Below are positions 8,685 through 17,779 of a DNA stretch of 64,000 nt, in pieces. Position 1 is the stretch's first letter, and every line of letters begins with the position of its first letter. The notes beneath the pieces are model-generated. The model was not told where the DNA came from and ran no database searches. It was given only the letters and a program-made list of their open reading frames with translations. The stretch is taken from the NCBI RefSeq assembly GCF_000746255.1, contig NZ_JQKW01000008.1, forward strand, positions 1 through 64,000, in the 5' to 3' direction. Made by a program: the position numbers and the translations under genes. Source of the stretch: Thermodesulfobacterium hydrogeniphilum (GTDB taxonomy: Bacteria > Desulfobacterota > Thermodesulfobacteria > Thermodesulfobacteriales > Thermodesulfobacteriaceae).

Positions 8685-10061
8685 TTAGTCTAAATCAGGT
8701 AAATCAACTTCTAATTCTTGTTCTTTATAAAGGACGTATTTTTCATTTACAAATGGATAGTTAAATTTTCTCCACCATTTTACAATCACTTTAAATATCT
8801 CAGGTCTCATAATAATTGCTGGGGGCTGAACTCCTTCAGCTACCAATCCTCTAATTAAACTACCACTGAGTTTCTGCTTTTCTTTGTCATGACCACAGCT
8901 TTCACTATAAGCCATTTCCTTACAATGTGGACAATACCAAAATTCTCTCATATTTTGTGGTCTGATCTGCAATCCTCCTTCTACTTCATTGATAGGTTTG
9001 TCAAAACCATAGCTGGGAATACCTTTTAACCAAAGAATCTGTGTAGCAAATTTATCATAATATTCTCCTACTGCAGCGTGATCACGGCCAAACATATGAT
9101 GAGTACAACCCATATTCTGTCTAATAATTCCATGAAGAATACTTTCTAAAGGATTACCATATCTCATATCCCAAAGAGTAAAGCTAACCAAATGACGAGT
9201 AGGCTTAATATATCCAGCTTTATTCACCATTTCATGAGCTTCTAAGATTGCTTCATCAGGATAATCTCCTCTTCTTTTAACACCAATAATAGCATTAACT
9301 AAAATTCCATGACAAGGCTCTACATCACCAGTAAAAGCTGCAGCTTTCATAAGCATCTCATGTCCAACATGAGGGACATTTCTGGTCTGGTGAGCAATAA
9401 CTGTTCTCCAATTTCTTTCTTCAAAAATTTCCCTTGCTTTTCTTGGAGGAATCCAGAATCTATCAAATGGTGGCTTAAATACAGGTTCATTAATAATAGT
9501 ATATTTACCAGCCAAAATGATAGGTTGATAACTTCTATAAATAACCCAACCAGGATGTTTATCATCAAATTTTTCTCTTACTACTTCAGGATTAGTTTCA
9601 GGAGTTCCAAAAGTTCTATTAGCTAATTCTTCAGGATCAATCTCATAAATTTCTTCTATATCTAACATGGCAAAAGGCTTTCCTTTAAGTCTAAGAATAA
9701 GTCTATCCCCCTCAGAAACTCCAAGCTGCTGAAAATCTTCTTTGGAAATATCAAATAAAATAGGATAAGGGAATACCCAGCCGCTTAATAATCTCCTCTT
9801 GGAAAGCACAGACTCTAACTCTGCAGAAGTCATGGAACCTTCTACAGGACTAAAAAATCCATAACATACAGACATAATCTCACGGTAAACATTTCTTACA
9901 GGAACTCCTCTTTTGTAATGAAGAGTGGGTTTGATGTCATAAAATTTACAATACTTTGTACAAGCTTTCAAATACTTCTTAGCAACCTTCCTATCCTTGA
10001 TAACTCTTTCTACTAACTTCCCGCCATGAGGCATAGGTCTTTTAAAATACAACTCAGACAT
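8685..10061 (-). CDS. sat: Sulfate adenylyltransferase (ATP sulfurylase)
   Basis: 458 residues, single-domain ATP sulfurylase that makes APS and pyrophosphate from sulfate and ATP, the first step of dissimilatory sulfate reduction. Active-site motif HQTRNVPHVGHEM near residue 223 and GRDHAAVG near residue 325. Two cysteine/histidine pairs (YCPHC, SCGHD) near residue 380 could bind zinc, as in some thermophile enzymes. The C-terminal APS-kinase domain of bifunctional forms is absent. GGAGG lies 8 nt upstream of the ATG. Confidence 0.97.
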   Translation of the reverse strand: MSELYFKRPMPHGGKLVERVIKDRKVAKKYLKACTKYCKFYDIKPTLHYKRGVPVRNVYREIMSVCYGFFSPVEGSMTSAELESVLSKRRLLSGWVFPYPILFDISKEDFQQLGVSEGDRLILRLKGKPFAMLDIEEIYEIDPEELANRTFGTPETNPEVVREKFDDKHPGWVIYRSYQPIILAGKYTIINEPVFKPPFDRFWIPPRKAREIFEERNWRTVIAHQTRNVPHVGHEMLMKAAAFTGDVEPCHGILVNAIIGVKRRGDYPDEAILEAHEMVNKAGYIKPTRHLVSFTLWDMRYGNPLESILHGIIRQNMGCTHHMFGRDHAAVGEYYDKFATQILWLKGIPSYGFDKPINEVEGGLQIRPQNMREFWYCPHCKEMAYSESCGHDKEKQKLSGSLIRGLVAEGVQPPAIIMRPEIFKVIVKWWRKFNYPFVNEKYVLYKEQELEVDLPDLD

Positions 10062-10114
10062 AGGGAACCTCCTTTAACATAATTTGTTTTACCTATTATT
10101 TATTTATTTTCAAA

Positions 10115-10142
10115 TTATTAAACAATTAACCTCTAAAGTCAA
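10115..10142 (-). promoter_or_regulatory. Likely sat promoter
   Basis: Minus strand TTGACT (10137-10142), 16-bp spacer, TAATAA (10115-10120), in the 262-bp divergent gap between sat and the prenyl synthase gene. Same -35 and spacing as the aprBA candidate. Confidence 0.45.
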
Positions 10143-10323
10143 AACCTATTAAAAAGTTTTATTTATAATTAAAAGCAAATAATGAGGGAAAAATAAGTTT
10201 TATACCTATTTTTTGTAAAAATTTTTTTAATTTTTTTATTTTTTATTGATTTATCTCTCTATAATTTTTATACTTTTCAAAATAAAAATTTTATTTTATA
10301 ATGCAAAAAGAGGATTTTAAAAA

Positions 10324-11298
10324 ATGAAAGTAATAACACCCTTAGAGTATTTAAAAACTGAACTTGAAAATATTGAAAAATATTTACAAACTTACTTAGA
10401 CGCTCAGCATCCCTTTATTAACCAAGTTAGTGAGTATATAATTTTTTCTGGTGGAAAAAGAATTAGACCTTTATTAACTGTTCTTTCTGCTAAACTATTC
10501 AATGATAATTCTGATCTTACAAGTGTTTATAAAATTTCTATTCTTTTTGAGTATTTACACGCTGCTACTCTGCTTCATGATGATGTAGTAGATGAAGCCC
10601 AATTTAGAAGAGGAAGAAAAGCAGCAAGAAATCTCTGGGGTAATCAAGCTACTATTTTGGTAGGAGATTATCTTTATGCAAAGTCTCTTAAAATTGCAAG
10701 TTCTTTAAGAAATCCTGAAATTATGGAAGTTATTACTAACACCACTCTTCTTATGAGTGAAGGAGAAGTTTTGCAGCTTTTAAATCTGGATAACACCGAG
10801 CTTACAGAAAAAGACTATGAAGATGTCATTTTTAGAAAAACAGCTGTATTAATCTCTGCCTGCTGTGAAACCGGGGCAATTTTGGGAGGAGCAAATTCTG
10901 AACAAAGACTTTCTCTTAAAAACTTCGGCAAATATTTAGGTTTAGCCTTTCAAATTGTGGATGATCTCCTTGATTATCTTAGCACTGAAACAGGTAAAGA
11001 TTTAGGAAAAGATTTTCAAGAAGGGAAAATAACTTTACCTGTTATTTATGCCCTTGAAAATGCTCCACCTTCTGAAAAAGAAAGACTTTTATATCTTCTT
11101 AAAACTCCTGAAACCACAAAAAAAGATTTTGAAGAAGCCAAAGCTATTATAGAAAAAAATCAGGGATTTCAAAAAGCTAAATTAAAAGCTAAAGAATATA
11201 TTAATTTAGCTAAAAGTTCATTAAATAATCTACCCGCTAATTTCTATAAAGACCTTCTTTTATTTATTACAGATTATCTTTTAGAAAGAAAAAAATAA
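10324..11298 (+). CDS. Polyprenyl diphosphate synthase (trans-prenyltransferase, IspB/HepT type)
   Basis: 324 residues. It extends allylic diphosphates with isopentenyl diphosphate. The first Asp-rich motif is LLHDDVVDEA (about residue 84) and the second is FQIVDDLLDY (about residue 214). GGKRIRP near residue 45 binds substrate. The residues before the first motif (ATLLHDD) suggest a long-chain product, such as a menaquinone side chain, which would fit a quinone-dependent Qmo complex. Exact chain length is not decidable by eye. A TATAAT at 10297-10302 lies just upstream. Confidence 0.93.
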   Translation: MKVITPLEYLKTELENIEKYLQTYLDAQHPFINQVSEYIIFSGGKRIRPLLTVLSAKLFNDNSDLTSVYKISILFEYLHAATLLHDDVVDEAQFRRGRKAARNLWGNQATILVGDYLYAKSLKIASSLRNPEIMEVITNTTLLMSEGEVLQLLNLDNTELTEKDYEDVIFRKTAVLISACCETGAILGGANSEQRLSLKNFGKYLGLAFQIVDDLLDYLSTETGKDLGKDFQEGKITLPVIYALENAPPSEKERLLYLLKTPETTKKDFEEAKAIIEKNQGFQKAKLKAKEYINLAKSSLNNLPANFYKDLLLFITDYLLERKK

Positions 11299-11299
11299 T

Positions 11300-11941
11300 A
11301 TGAGGTATAATTTAAAACTTTTGGTATTTGATTGTGATGGTGTGCTTTTTGACTCTAAATTAGCCAATACTTATTTTTACAATTATATCTTAGAAAAGAT
11401 CGGAAGAAAACCCATGACTGAAGAAGAAATAGAGTTTATTCATATGCATTCTGTAAATGAATGCATAGAATTCTTGCTAAGAAATCATCCTGAAAAATTA
11501 GAATTAGCTAAAAAAATTCAAAAAGAAACTCCTTATACTCTATTTTTTAAATATATGGTTATGGAAGAAGGGTTAAAAGAATTCTTAGAATGGGCTAAAA
11601 ACTATTTTTTTATTGCTCTTTGCACCAATAGAACTACCTCCACCTACCCTTTAATAAAACACTTCCAATTAGAAAAATATTTTGATTTTATAATGAGCGC
11701 AGATAAAATACCCAAAAATAATCCTTCTGCTCTTTCTACTATTTTAGAGTATTTTAAAGTTGAACCAGAAGAAGCTCTTTATATAGGAGATTCTAAAGTA
11801 GACGAAGCCTTATGTAAAAACTGTAAAGTAAAACTGGTAGCTTTTAAAAATCCTAAACTATCAGCTGATTTTTATGTAAATAGCTATAAAGAATTAAAAG
11901 AATTTATTGAAAAATCTTTCTCTTTCTCCAGAAAAGCATAA
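11300..11941 (+). CDS. HAD-family phosphatase
   Basis: 213 residues. Motif I is FDCDGVLFDS, motif II is CTNRTT (Thr position), and motifs III/IV are YIGDSKVDEAL. A cap-1 helical domain lies between. It resembles phosphoglycolate phosphatase or pyrophosphatase-like HAD enzymes; the substrate is not predictable. It starts 1 nt after the prenyl synthase stop, so the two are an operon. Its 3' end overlaps the convergent helicase gene by 58 bp. Confidence 0.9.
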   Translation: MRYNLKLLVFDCDGVLFDSKLANTYFYNYILEKIGRKPMTEEEIEFIHMHSVNECIEFLLRNHPEKLELAKKIQKETPYTLFFKYMVMEEGLKEFLEWAKNYFFIALCTNRTTSTYPLIKHFQLEKYFDFIMSADKIPKNNPSALSTILEYFKVEPEEALYIGDSKVDEALCKNCKVKLVAFKNPKLSADFYVNSYKELKEFIEKSFSFSRKA

Positions 11942-14208
11942 ACTTTTCTAAAAATCTTAAAACCTTCCATTTTGAAATTTTTTAATTCCTCTTCTGGAAG
12001 AATTATATATAAGTTTTTTATAGCTCTTGTAAATGCTACATAAAGCAGATTAAAAATCTCAAGTTTTTGTTTAGCCTTATCTAAATACCATCCTATAATA
12101 GCCTCTTCTGGAAGTTCTTCCTTTTTGCCTTTATAGATCTTTCCATTATAAAATATCAAACCCAAATCAGCAGTATATTCCTTTTCTTCCCAGGTTAAAG
12201 GTAAAATAACATGTTTAAATTCTAATCCTTTAGCAAGATGAATGGTTAAAATTTTTATAGCCTCCTTATCTTTTGGAATTTCTAATTCATCTTCAGAATA
12301 CTTTTCCCAATATTCTAAAAAGTCTTCTAAATCTCCACCCTTAGAAGATAAATCAAGTATTATACTCAAAAATTTGTATAAATAAGAAACTTCTTCTTTC
12401 TCTTTTAATCTAAAAACATTGGAAATATACTGACAAAGCTCATAAAAAGATAGAATTTTGCTTTTATTTAATAAATCCTCTATATAAACTTTCCAGAAGT
12501 CTTTAAATTCGGTTTTAACAAAATCTATCAAATTCAGATTAATTCCTCTTAATTTTGCTTCACAATAGCTCTTAAAAATATCCTCACCTTTTTGAGTAAA
12601 TCCTCCATTTAAAAATCCTGCTAAAGCTATGTTATCTTCGGGATAGTTCAAAAATTTTAGCAAAGAAACAAAAGAATTTACAAGTTTAGATTCTTTCAAT
12701 TTTAAAAAAGAGGTTCCTATTACTTTAAATCCTTGAGTTAATAAAAATGAGGAAAGTTCAGTAATTTCTTCATTTTTTCTGACTAAAATTGCTACATCCT
12801 CAAAATTTTCTCTATTTTTTAGTTCTTCTAATATGTTTAAAATTTCATCTTTTATCAAATCATTTAATCTGATTTTATTATACTTTTTAGAATCTGAAGA
12901 ATTTATGGAATCTAATTTTATAAATCTTAAATTAACCTCTCCATCAAGATTTTGAGTTGGTTCTTGCTGAATATGTCTAAAATTTCTATCAAATTCTTCC
13001 AAAACTTTTTGTAAAACCTCTTCTTTTCTTTCAAATTTATCATTTTTACCAAAAATAATCTCAGCTAAAATTTCCTTTTTAAGTTCTTTGTTATTTTTAA
13101 GCACTGAGAAGAAAAGATTGTTGAAATTTACAAGATTGGAACAACTTCTATAATTTTTATTTAAAACTTCAACCTTCACAGAATAATTGGAAAATTTATT
13201 AAGAATTTCTTGCAAAAGAAAAGGATCACCGCCTCTCCATTGGAAAATAGATTGCTTAGGATCTCCTGCACATATTAAAAATTTATTTCTGCTTATCAGA
13301 TCTTCCACAATAGGCAAAATAGCCTCCCACTGTAGTCTATCTGTATCCTGAAATTCATCTATAATTATTCCCTCTAAACTACCGAGTTTTACATAAATCC
13401 AAGGAATAAATCCATCTTGAGAAGAAATAAACTCAGATAATTTTTCCTTCCAAAGACCTATAAATAAAGTTTTTTCTTTATAAAAAATCTCTTCCAATTT
13501 ATCTTTTACCAAAGAATAAAGGGTTAAATAATAGTCCTTGGAGTATTGAGATAAATCTTCCTGATTTACAAATTGGGCTATTTCTTTTAGATCTCTTTCT
13601 TTATAAATATTTATAGCTTCTATAAGTTCTTTTTTGTAAGTGATCTTATGTAAAATTGTTTCTAAGGATTTAACAAGCTTATTTTTGATATCTATTTTTA
13701 ATTGCTTCTGGGTTTTTAAAAGATGCTCTACAAAACTTTCTAAAAAAAGAAACAGATTTTTATTTTGATAAGCCTCTTCAAAGACTCTTTCCAGAGCTTT
13801 TTCTATAAGGGATTCATCTATATATCTTTTTATTTGAAAATCAGAAATAAGATTCAATTCATAAGCCAATGCCTTATAAAGATTTAAAAGAAAACTATCT
13901 ATGGTTTTTACCTGAAAATTATCGTAATTTAAGAAAATTTCTTCTAAAAGTGCTTCTGCTTCTTTTTCACTGAAGTTAAGCTCCTTTTTTAAGGCTTTAC
14001 CTCTTTCTGTATTCTTTATAATTTCTTTTAAAAATTGAATTACTCTTTCTTTCATTTCAAAAGCAGCTTTATTAGTAAAGGTAATGGCTAAAAGATTTTT
14101 AAGATTGTTATTTGAAAGATCTTTTAAAAGTTTAAGATAATTAAGGGATAATTGATAGGTCTTACCGCTTCCAGCACTGGCATTATAAATAACTATATTG
14201 GCAGACAT
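11884..14208 (-). CDS. UvrD/RecB/AddA-family DNA helicase without a nuclease domain
   Basis: 774 residues from MSANIVIYNASAGSGKT. Superfamily 1A motifs in order: I ASAGSGKTYQL, Ia ITFTNKAAFEMKER, II IIIDEFQDTD, III GDPKQSIFQWRGGDP, IV NYRSCSNLV, V ILTIHLAKGLEFKHVI, VI LLYVAFTRAIKNLYI. The spacing of insertions and the phrase NASAGSGKT resemble RecB/AddA more than UvrD. The protein ends about 35 residues after motif VI, so the C-terminal PD-(D/E)XK nuclease of AddA/RecB is missing. The ATG at 14208 fits the P-loop position; the open frame extends 35 codons further upstream into the divergent rsmE gene. Confidence 0.88.
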   Translation of the reverse strand: MSANIVIYNASAGSGKTYQLSLNYLKLLKDLSNNNLKNLLAITFTNKAAFEMKERVIQFLKEIIKNTERGKALKKELNFSEKEAEALLEEIFLNYDNFQVKTIDSFLLNLYKALAYELNLISDFQIKRYIDESLIEKALERVFEEAYQNKNLFLFLESFVEHLLKTQKQLKIDIKNKLVKSLETILHKITYKKELIEAINIYKERDLKEIAQFVNQEDLSQYSKDYYLTLYSLVKDKLEEIFYKEKTLFIGLWKEKLSEFISSQDGFIPWIYVKLGSLEGIIIDEFQDTDRLQWEAILPIVEDLISRNKFLICAGDPKQSIFQWRGGDPFLLQEILNKFSNYSVKVEVLNKNYRSCSNLVNFNNLFFSVLKNNKELKKEILAEIIFGKNDKFERKEEVLQKVLEEFDRNFRHIQQEPTQNLDGEVNLRFIKLDSINSSDSKKYNKIRLNDLIKDEILNILEELKNRENFEDVAILVRKNEEITELSSFLLTQGFKVIGTSFLKLKESKLVNSFVSLLKFLNYPEDNIALAGFLNGGFTQKGEDIFKSYCEAKLRGINLNLIDFVKTEFKDFWKVYIEDLLNKSKILSFYELCQYISNVFRLKEKEEVSYLYKFLSIILDLSSKGGDLEDFLEYWEKYSEDELEIPKDKEAIKILTIHLAKGLEFKHVILPLTWEEKEYTADLGLIFYNGKIYKGKKEELPEEAIIGWYLDKAKQKLEIFNLLYVAFTRAIKNLYIILPEEELKNFKMEGFKIFRKVYAFLEKEKDFSINSFNSL

Positions 14209-14229
14209 TAATTTTAATTGTATTATAAT
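14198..14229 (+). promoter_or_regulatory. Candidate rsmE promoter giving a leaderless mRNA
   Basis: TTGGCA (14198-14203), 17-bp spacer, TATTATAAT (14221-14229), with the rsmE ATG at 14233. A start site 6-8 nt after the -10 would fall on the ATG itself. The -35 overlaps the helicase start codon. Confidence 0.35.
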
Positions 14230-14232
14230 CCT

Positions 14233-14976
14233 ATGGATCTTCAAGGTGGAAATAGATTCTTCTTTGATTTTGAAGGAGATGAAGGATTTCTTTCTGAAGA
14301 AGAGAGTCATCATTTATTAAAGGTCTTGAGAAAAAAGAAAAGAGATAAAATAAAATTAATAAACGGTAAAGGATTTGAATTTGAAGGAGAAATCACAGAT
14401 ATTTTTAAAAAAGGAAAAGTTTGGCAGGCTAAAGTAAAAATCTGCTCTGTTTTAAGAACAGAAAAACCTCATTTGAAAAAAATTTTAGCTTTTATACCTA
14501 TTCTAAAAGGTGATAAAACAGAATTTTTAGTAGAAAAAGGAACTGAATTAGGAATTGGTAAATTTATACCTTTTTATAGTGACTTTTCCGTAGTAAAACC
14601 CTCAGAAAAATTGCAAGAACGTTTGAGGAAAAAAGCTATAAATGCTTTAAAACAATCTGGAAGACTTTTTTTACCTGAAATTTCTCCTGTGGTTAATCTT
14701 ACAGAATTTTTATTAAAGAATGACTTTAATGATAGTTTAAAATTTTTTGGTTCTTCAGGAAAAAAAACGAGTTTAAAAGATTTAATGCAAAAATTGGAAA
14801 AAGCTCAGGAAATAATTTTAATATCAGGACCAGAAGGTGGCTTTAGTAAAAAAGAGGAAGAGCTTTTACTAAAAAAAACATTTTATCCTATTACTATTTC
14901 ACCTTATATTCTAAAAGCAGAAACAGCTTCTTTAAGCCTTATGAGTATTTTTAGTTTCCTGGTTTTTGGAATTTAA
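14233..14976 (+). CDS. rsmE: 16S rRNA (uracil-1498-N3) methyltransferase RsmE
   Basis: 248 residues. An N-terminal PUA-like barrel (HHLLKVLRKKKRDKI) precedes a SPOUT-fold domain with EKGTELGIGKFIPF, the SAM-knot motif LISGPEGGFSKKEEELL and YILKAETASL at the C-terminus, all typical of RsmE. It methylates N3 of U1498 in the ribosomal decoding centre. I use the ATG at 14233 rather than the TTG five codons earlier. Divergent from the helicase, with only 24 bp between starts. Confidence 0.95.
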   Translation: MDLQGGNRFFFDFEGDEGFLSEEESHHLLKVLRKKKRDKIKLINGKGFEFEGEITDIFKKGKVWQAKVKICSVLRTEKPHLKKILAFIPILKGDKTEFLVEKGTELGIGKFIPFYSDFSVVKPSEKLQERLRKKAINALKQSGRLFLPEISPVVNLTEFLLKNDFNDSLKFFGSSGKKTSLKDLMQKLEKAQEIILISGPEGGFSKKEEELLLKKTFYPITISPYILKAETASLSLMSIFSFLVFGI

Positions 14977-15047
14977 AAAATTTTACTTGAAAATTTATAA
15001 AAGTATGATTTTATTATAAGAGTATAAATTTCAAAAAGAGGGGTTTT

Positions 15048-15539
15048 ATGGGCGGACGTTCTCGTAAATCTATTTTAAAACAAAAGTTAGCTAAATATTA
15101 TAGAGAAAGAGAAAATCCGTTAGCTTTATTAGCTCTTCAAGATGAGATTATAAAATTAAATCGAGAAAAATTAAATGCTTTAGAAAAAAATCTGGATTAT
15201 TTAAGAAGTTTGGCAATTTCTGAAGAAGAAGAACAACCTATTAGTGTTTCTAAACTTAGTATTAGAAGATTTACAAATGAACCTGAAAAGAAGTTTGCTA
15301 CCAGAGCTTTTTATGAGGCTTTATATCCTATTACTTTAGAATATAGATTTATGCCTCTTCAAGCCATTTTTATATGGTATCTTAGAGCTTTAGAAATGAT
15401 TTATGGAGAAAAAATTCCCAAAATCCATTTAAATAGACTTCAGAAATGGATTAAATACTGGCTTTCAAGTCTTACTCCGGAACAGGAATTACAACTTAAA
15501 AGTGCTATTATCTCATGGATTTTAAATAGATTTACTTAA
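15048..15539 (+). CDS. Hypothetical protein, 163 residues
   Basis: Starts MGGRSRKSILKQKLAKYYRE. Basic N-terminus, a probable coiled coil at about residues 20-55 (LALQDEIIKLNREKLNALEK), then a helical part with two tryptophans near the end. No signal peptide or known motif. It is 3 nt upstream of the secreted DUF4198-like gene, so they are probably cotranscribed. I do not recognise the family. Confidence 0.75.
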   Translation: MGGRSRKSILKQKLAKYYRERENPLALLALQDEIIKLNREKLNALEKNLDYLRSLAISEEEEQPISVSKLSIRRFTNEPEKKFATRAFYEALYPITLEYRFMPLQAIFIWYLRALEMIYGEKIPKIHLNRLQKWIKYWLSSLTPEQELQLKSAIISWILNRFT

Positions 15540-15542
15540 AAA

Positions 15543-16370
15543 ATGTTTTTTATATTTTTATTCATCTTTTTTATATTAAATCCTTATTTAAGTTTTGCTT
15601 ATGAAGTTTTTTCTATTTCTGTTCCTGATAATTATGGTTTGACAGGTAAAGAGAAAGTTTTTTACATAGGGGCTGGAGAACCAGCCTTTGGTCTTATTTA
15701 TGACCTAAAACCCCCTGAAAAAGTTTTTCTCCTTTCTCCTAATGGAACCTTTAATAAATTAACTCTTCTTAGAGAGGAATTTATTGATAAAGCTCTGAAT
15801 ACTAAAAGAATAGGGTATAAAATAAAGATTATTCCTAAAATAAAAGGCGATTATTATATTTGTATTGAAAGTGATTATACCCTTACCAGAGATGGTATTT
15901 TAAATAAATTCCTGGTAAAAACCCCTTTTCATGTTGGAATTGAAAAGGGGTGGGATAATTCCTGTGGTTTTGATTTAGAAATAAAGCCTTATACCAGACC
16001 TTATGGTTTTAGAAAAAATGGAATTTTCTGGGGACAGGTATTTTATAAAAATAAACCATTAGAAAATGGAACTGTAGAAGCTGAAAGATTTAGTCCTGTC
16101 TTTTTAAGACTTGAAGATCTTCCTAAGGATTCTTATGGAGAAATAAATTATCCTTATCTTAAAAAGACTGTTAAAATTACCAAAAATGGCTTTTTTATAA
16201 TGTCCTTAGAAGAACCTGGATGGTGGATCCTTACAGTAAAAGTTAAAAATGGTAAAAAATTTTATGCTAATAATATATACCCTGTAGAATTAATTCATCA
16301 TTTTTGGATATATGTATTTGGCTATAAAAAAGAAATCCCTATTTATGAATACTTTCCCATCCCTAAATAA
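15543..16370 (+). CDS. Secreted DUF4198-like protein
   Basis: 275 residues with an N-terminal signal peptide (MFFIFLFIFFILNPYLSFAY). The pattern resembles DUF4198 / CbtA-CbiK-associated periplasmic proteins, which have a carboxypeptidase-regulatory-like beta sandwich. Seen: GEPAFGLIYDLKPPE, WGQVFYKNKPLENGTVEAE (a classic sandwich strand pair) and GWWILTVKVKNGKKFY. Such proteins are often linked to nickel or cobalt uptake, but no transporter is adjacent here, so function is open. Confidence 0.7.
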   Translation: MFFIFLFIFFILNPYLSFAYEVFSISVPDNYGLTGKEKVFYIGAGEPAFGLIYDLKPPEKVFLLSPNGTFNKLTLLREEFIDKALNTKRIGYKIKIIPKIKGDYYICIESDYTLTRDGILNKFLVKTPFHVGIEKGWDNSCGFDLEIKPYTRPYGFRKNGIFWGQVFYKNKPLENGTVEAERFSPVFLRLEDLPKDSYGEINYPYLKKTVKITKNGFFIMSLEEPGWWILTVKVKNGKKFYANNIYPVELIHHFWIYVFGYKKEIPIYEYFPIPK

Positions 16371-16450
16371 TTTGCATTTTAAAAATTTTTGGTTTAAATT
16401 AAAAATCCAAATCAAAAACATGTAACTAAATTGCAAATTTCAAAGTTTAG

Positions 16451-17779
16451 ATGACTTTTGATTTTCTTCTTCTTAATCCCTGGATTTATGATTTTGCAGC
16501 TTATGATTTCTGGCTTAAACCTTATGGACTTCTTTTTATCGGAGGCAAACTAAGAAAACTTGGATATTCTATTTATTATTTAGACCTTTTAGATCCTTTT
16601 CATCCAGAACTTCCTAAAAAACCTAAAAGAAAAAGTTTTGGGACAGGACATTTTTACAAAGAATTCTTCCCAAAGCCTGTTTATTTTCAAGATGTTCCAA
16701 GAAAGTTTTATCGCTATGGACTACCTCTTAAGATTTTAAAAAACATTCTAAAATCTATAAAATTTAAAGCTATTCTTATAACCTGCACCCTTACTTACTG
16801 GTATCCAGGACTTATAGCACTTATAAAGTTTTTAACTTCTCATTATCCTGAAACCCCTATTTATATAGGAGGCATTTATGCCAAACTCTGTTATAATCAC
16901 TTAAAAAGTTTGATAGAAAATCATTACTCTGATTATCCTATCTTTATTGTAACAGAGCATCATGAGGATTTTCTAAATCAACTATTAAAATTGTATCCTC
17001 CTTCTAAAGAACCCCATAAGCATGACTATCCCATTTTTGATTTACAGAGCTGTATCCCTTATGTAATAATAATGACAAGTTTAGGATGCCCTTTTAATTG
17101 TCCCTATTGTGCTTCTAAAAGACTTTATCCTAAATTTGAACCAAGAAATCCTGAAGAAATTTTTAAGGAGATTTTATTCTGGCATAAAACTTATAAAGTA
17201 GTTGATTTCGCCTTTTATGATGATGCCCTTTTATTTAACTTTGAGAATCATCTCAGATTAATTCTTGAAAATATTATAAACCATAATTTAATCCTTCGTT
17301 TTCATACTCCTAATGCTATTCATGCCAGATTTGTTAATAAAGAGGTAGCTCATCTTTTAAAAAAGGCAGGTTTTAAAACTATTAGAATTGGGCTTGAAAG
17401 GGTGGAAAACCGTTTTGATAACAAAGTAAGCATTGAAGAATTTTTGCAAGCTGTAGCTTATTTAAAAGAAGCTGGCTTTAAAGAAAAGGAATTAGGGGCG
17501 TATTTTCTTTATGGTATTCCAGAGGAAAATTTTGAAGAGGTGAAAAAAGGACTTTTATTTTTGGCAGAAAAGAGAGTTCCTCCTTATTTAGCTGAATTTT
17601 CTCCAATTCCAGGGACTCCTTTTTTTGAAAAAGCCAAAATTACTTCCCGTTATCCTATAGATGAAGATCCTATTTTCCATAACAATACTATTTTCCCTGC
17701 TTTAAAAAGACCTGACTGGCAAAAAATACAAGAAATTAAAGCCTTGGCAAGAAAAATACGCCATTCTTTGTGTAATTAA
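16451..17779 (+). CDS. B12-binding-type radical SAM protein
   Basis: 442 residues. The N-terminal part (LLNPWIYDFAAYDFWLKPYGLLFIGGKL) is a cobalamin-binding-like Rossmann domain with degenerate cobalamin motifs. The radical SAM cluster CPFNCPYC lies near residue 214, followed by YDDALLFN and IGLERVENRFDNK as in the BchE/P-methylase-like group. Substrate unknown. Its stop overlaps the convergent prmA stop by 4 bp. The 80-bp AT-rich gap upstream holds no evident terminator. Confidence 0.88.
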   Translation: MTFDFLLLNPWIYDFAAYDFWLKPYGLLFIGGKLRKLGYSIYYLDLLDPFHPELPKKPKRKSFGTGHFYKEFFPKPVYFQDVPRKFYRYGLPLKILKNILKSIKFKAILITCTLTYWYPGLIALIKFLTSHYPETPIYIGGIYAKLCYNHLKSLIENHYSDYPIFIVTEHHEDFLNQLLKLYPPSKEPHKHDYPIFDLQSCIPYVIIMTSLGCPFNCPYCASKRLYPKFEPRNPEEIFKEILFWHKTYKVVDFAFYDDALLFNFENHLRLILENIINHNLILRFHTPNAIHARFVNKEVAHLLKKAGFKTIRIGLERVENRFDNKVSIEEFLQAVAYLKEAGFKEKELGAYFLYGIPEENFEEVKKGLLFLAEKRVPPYLAEFSPIPGTPFFEKAKITSRYPIDEDPIFHNNTIFPALKRPDWQKIQEIKALARKIRHSLCN

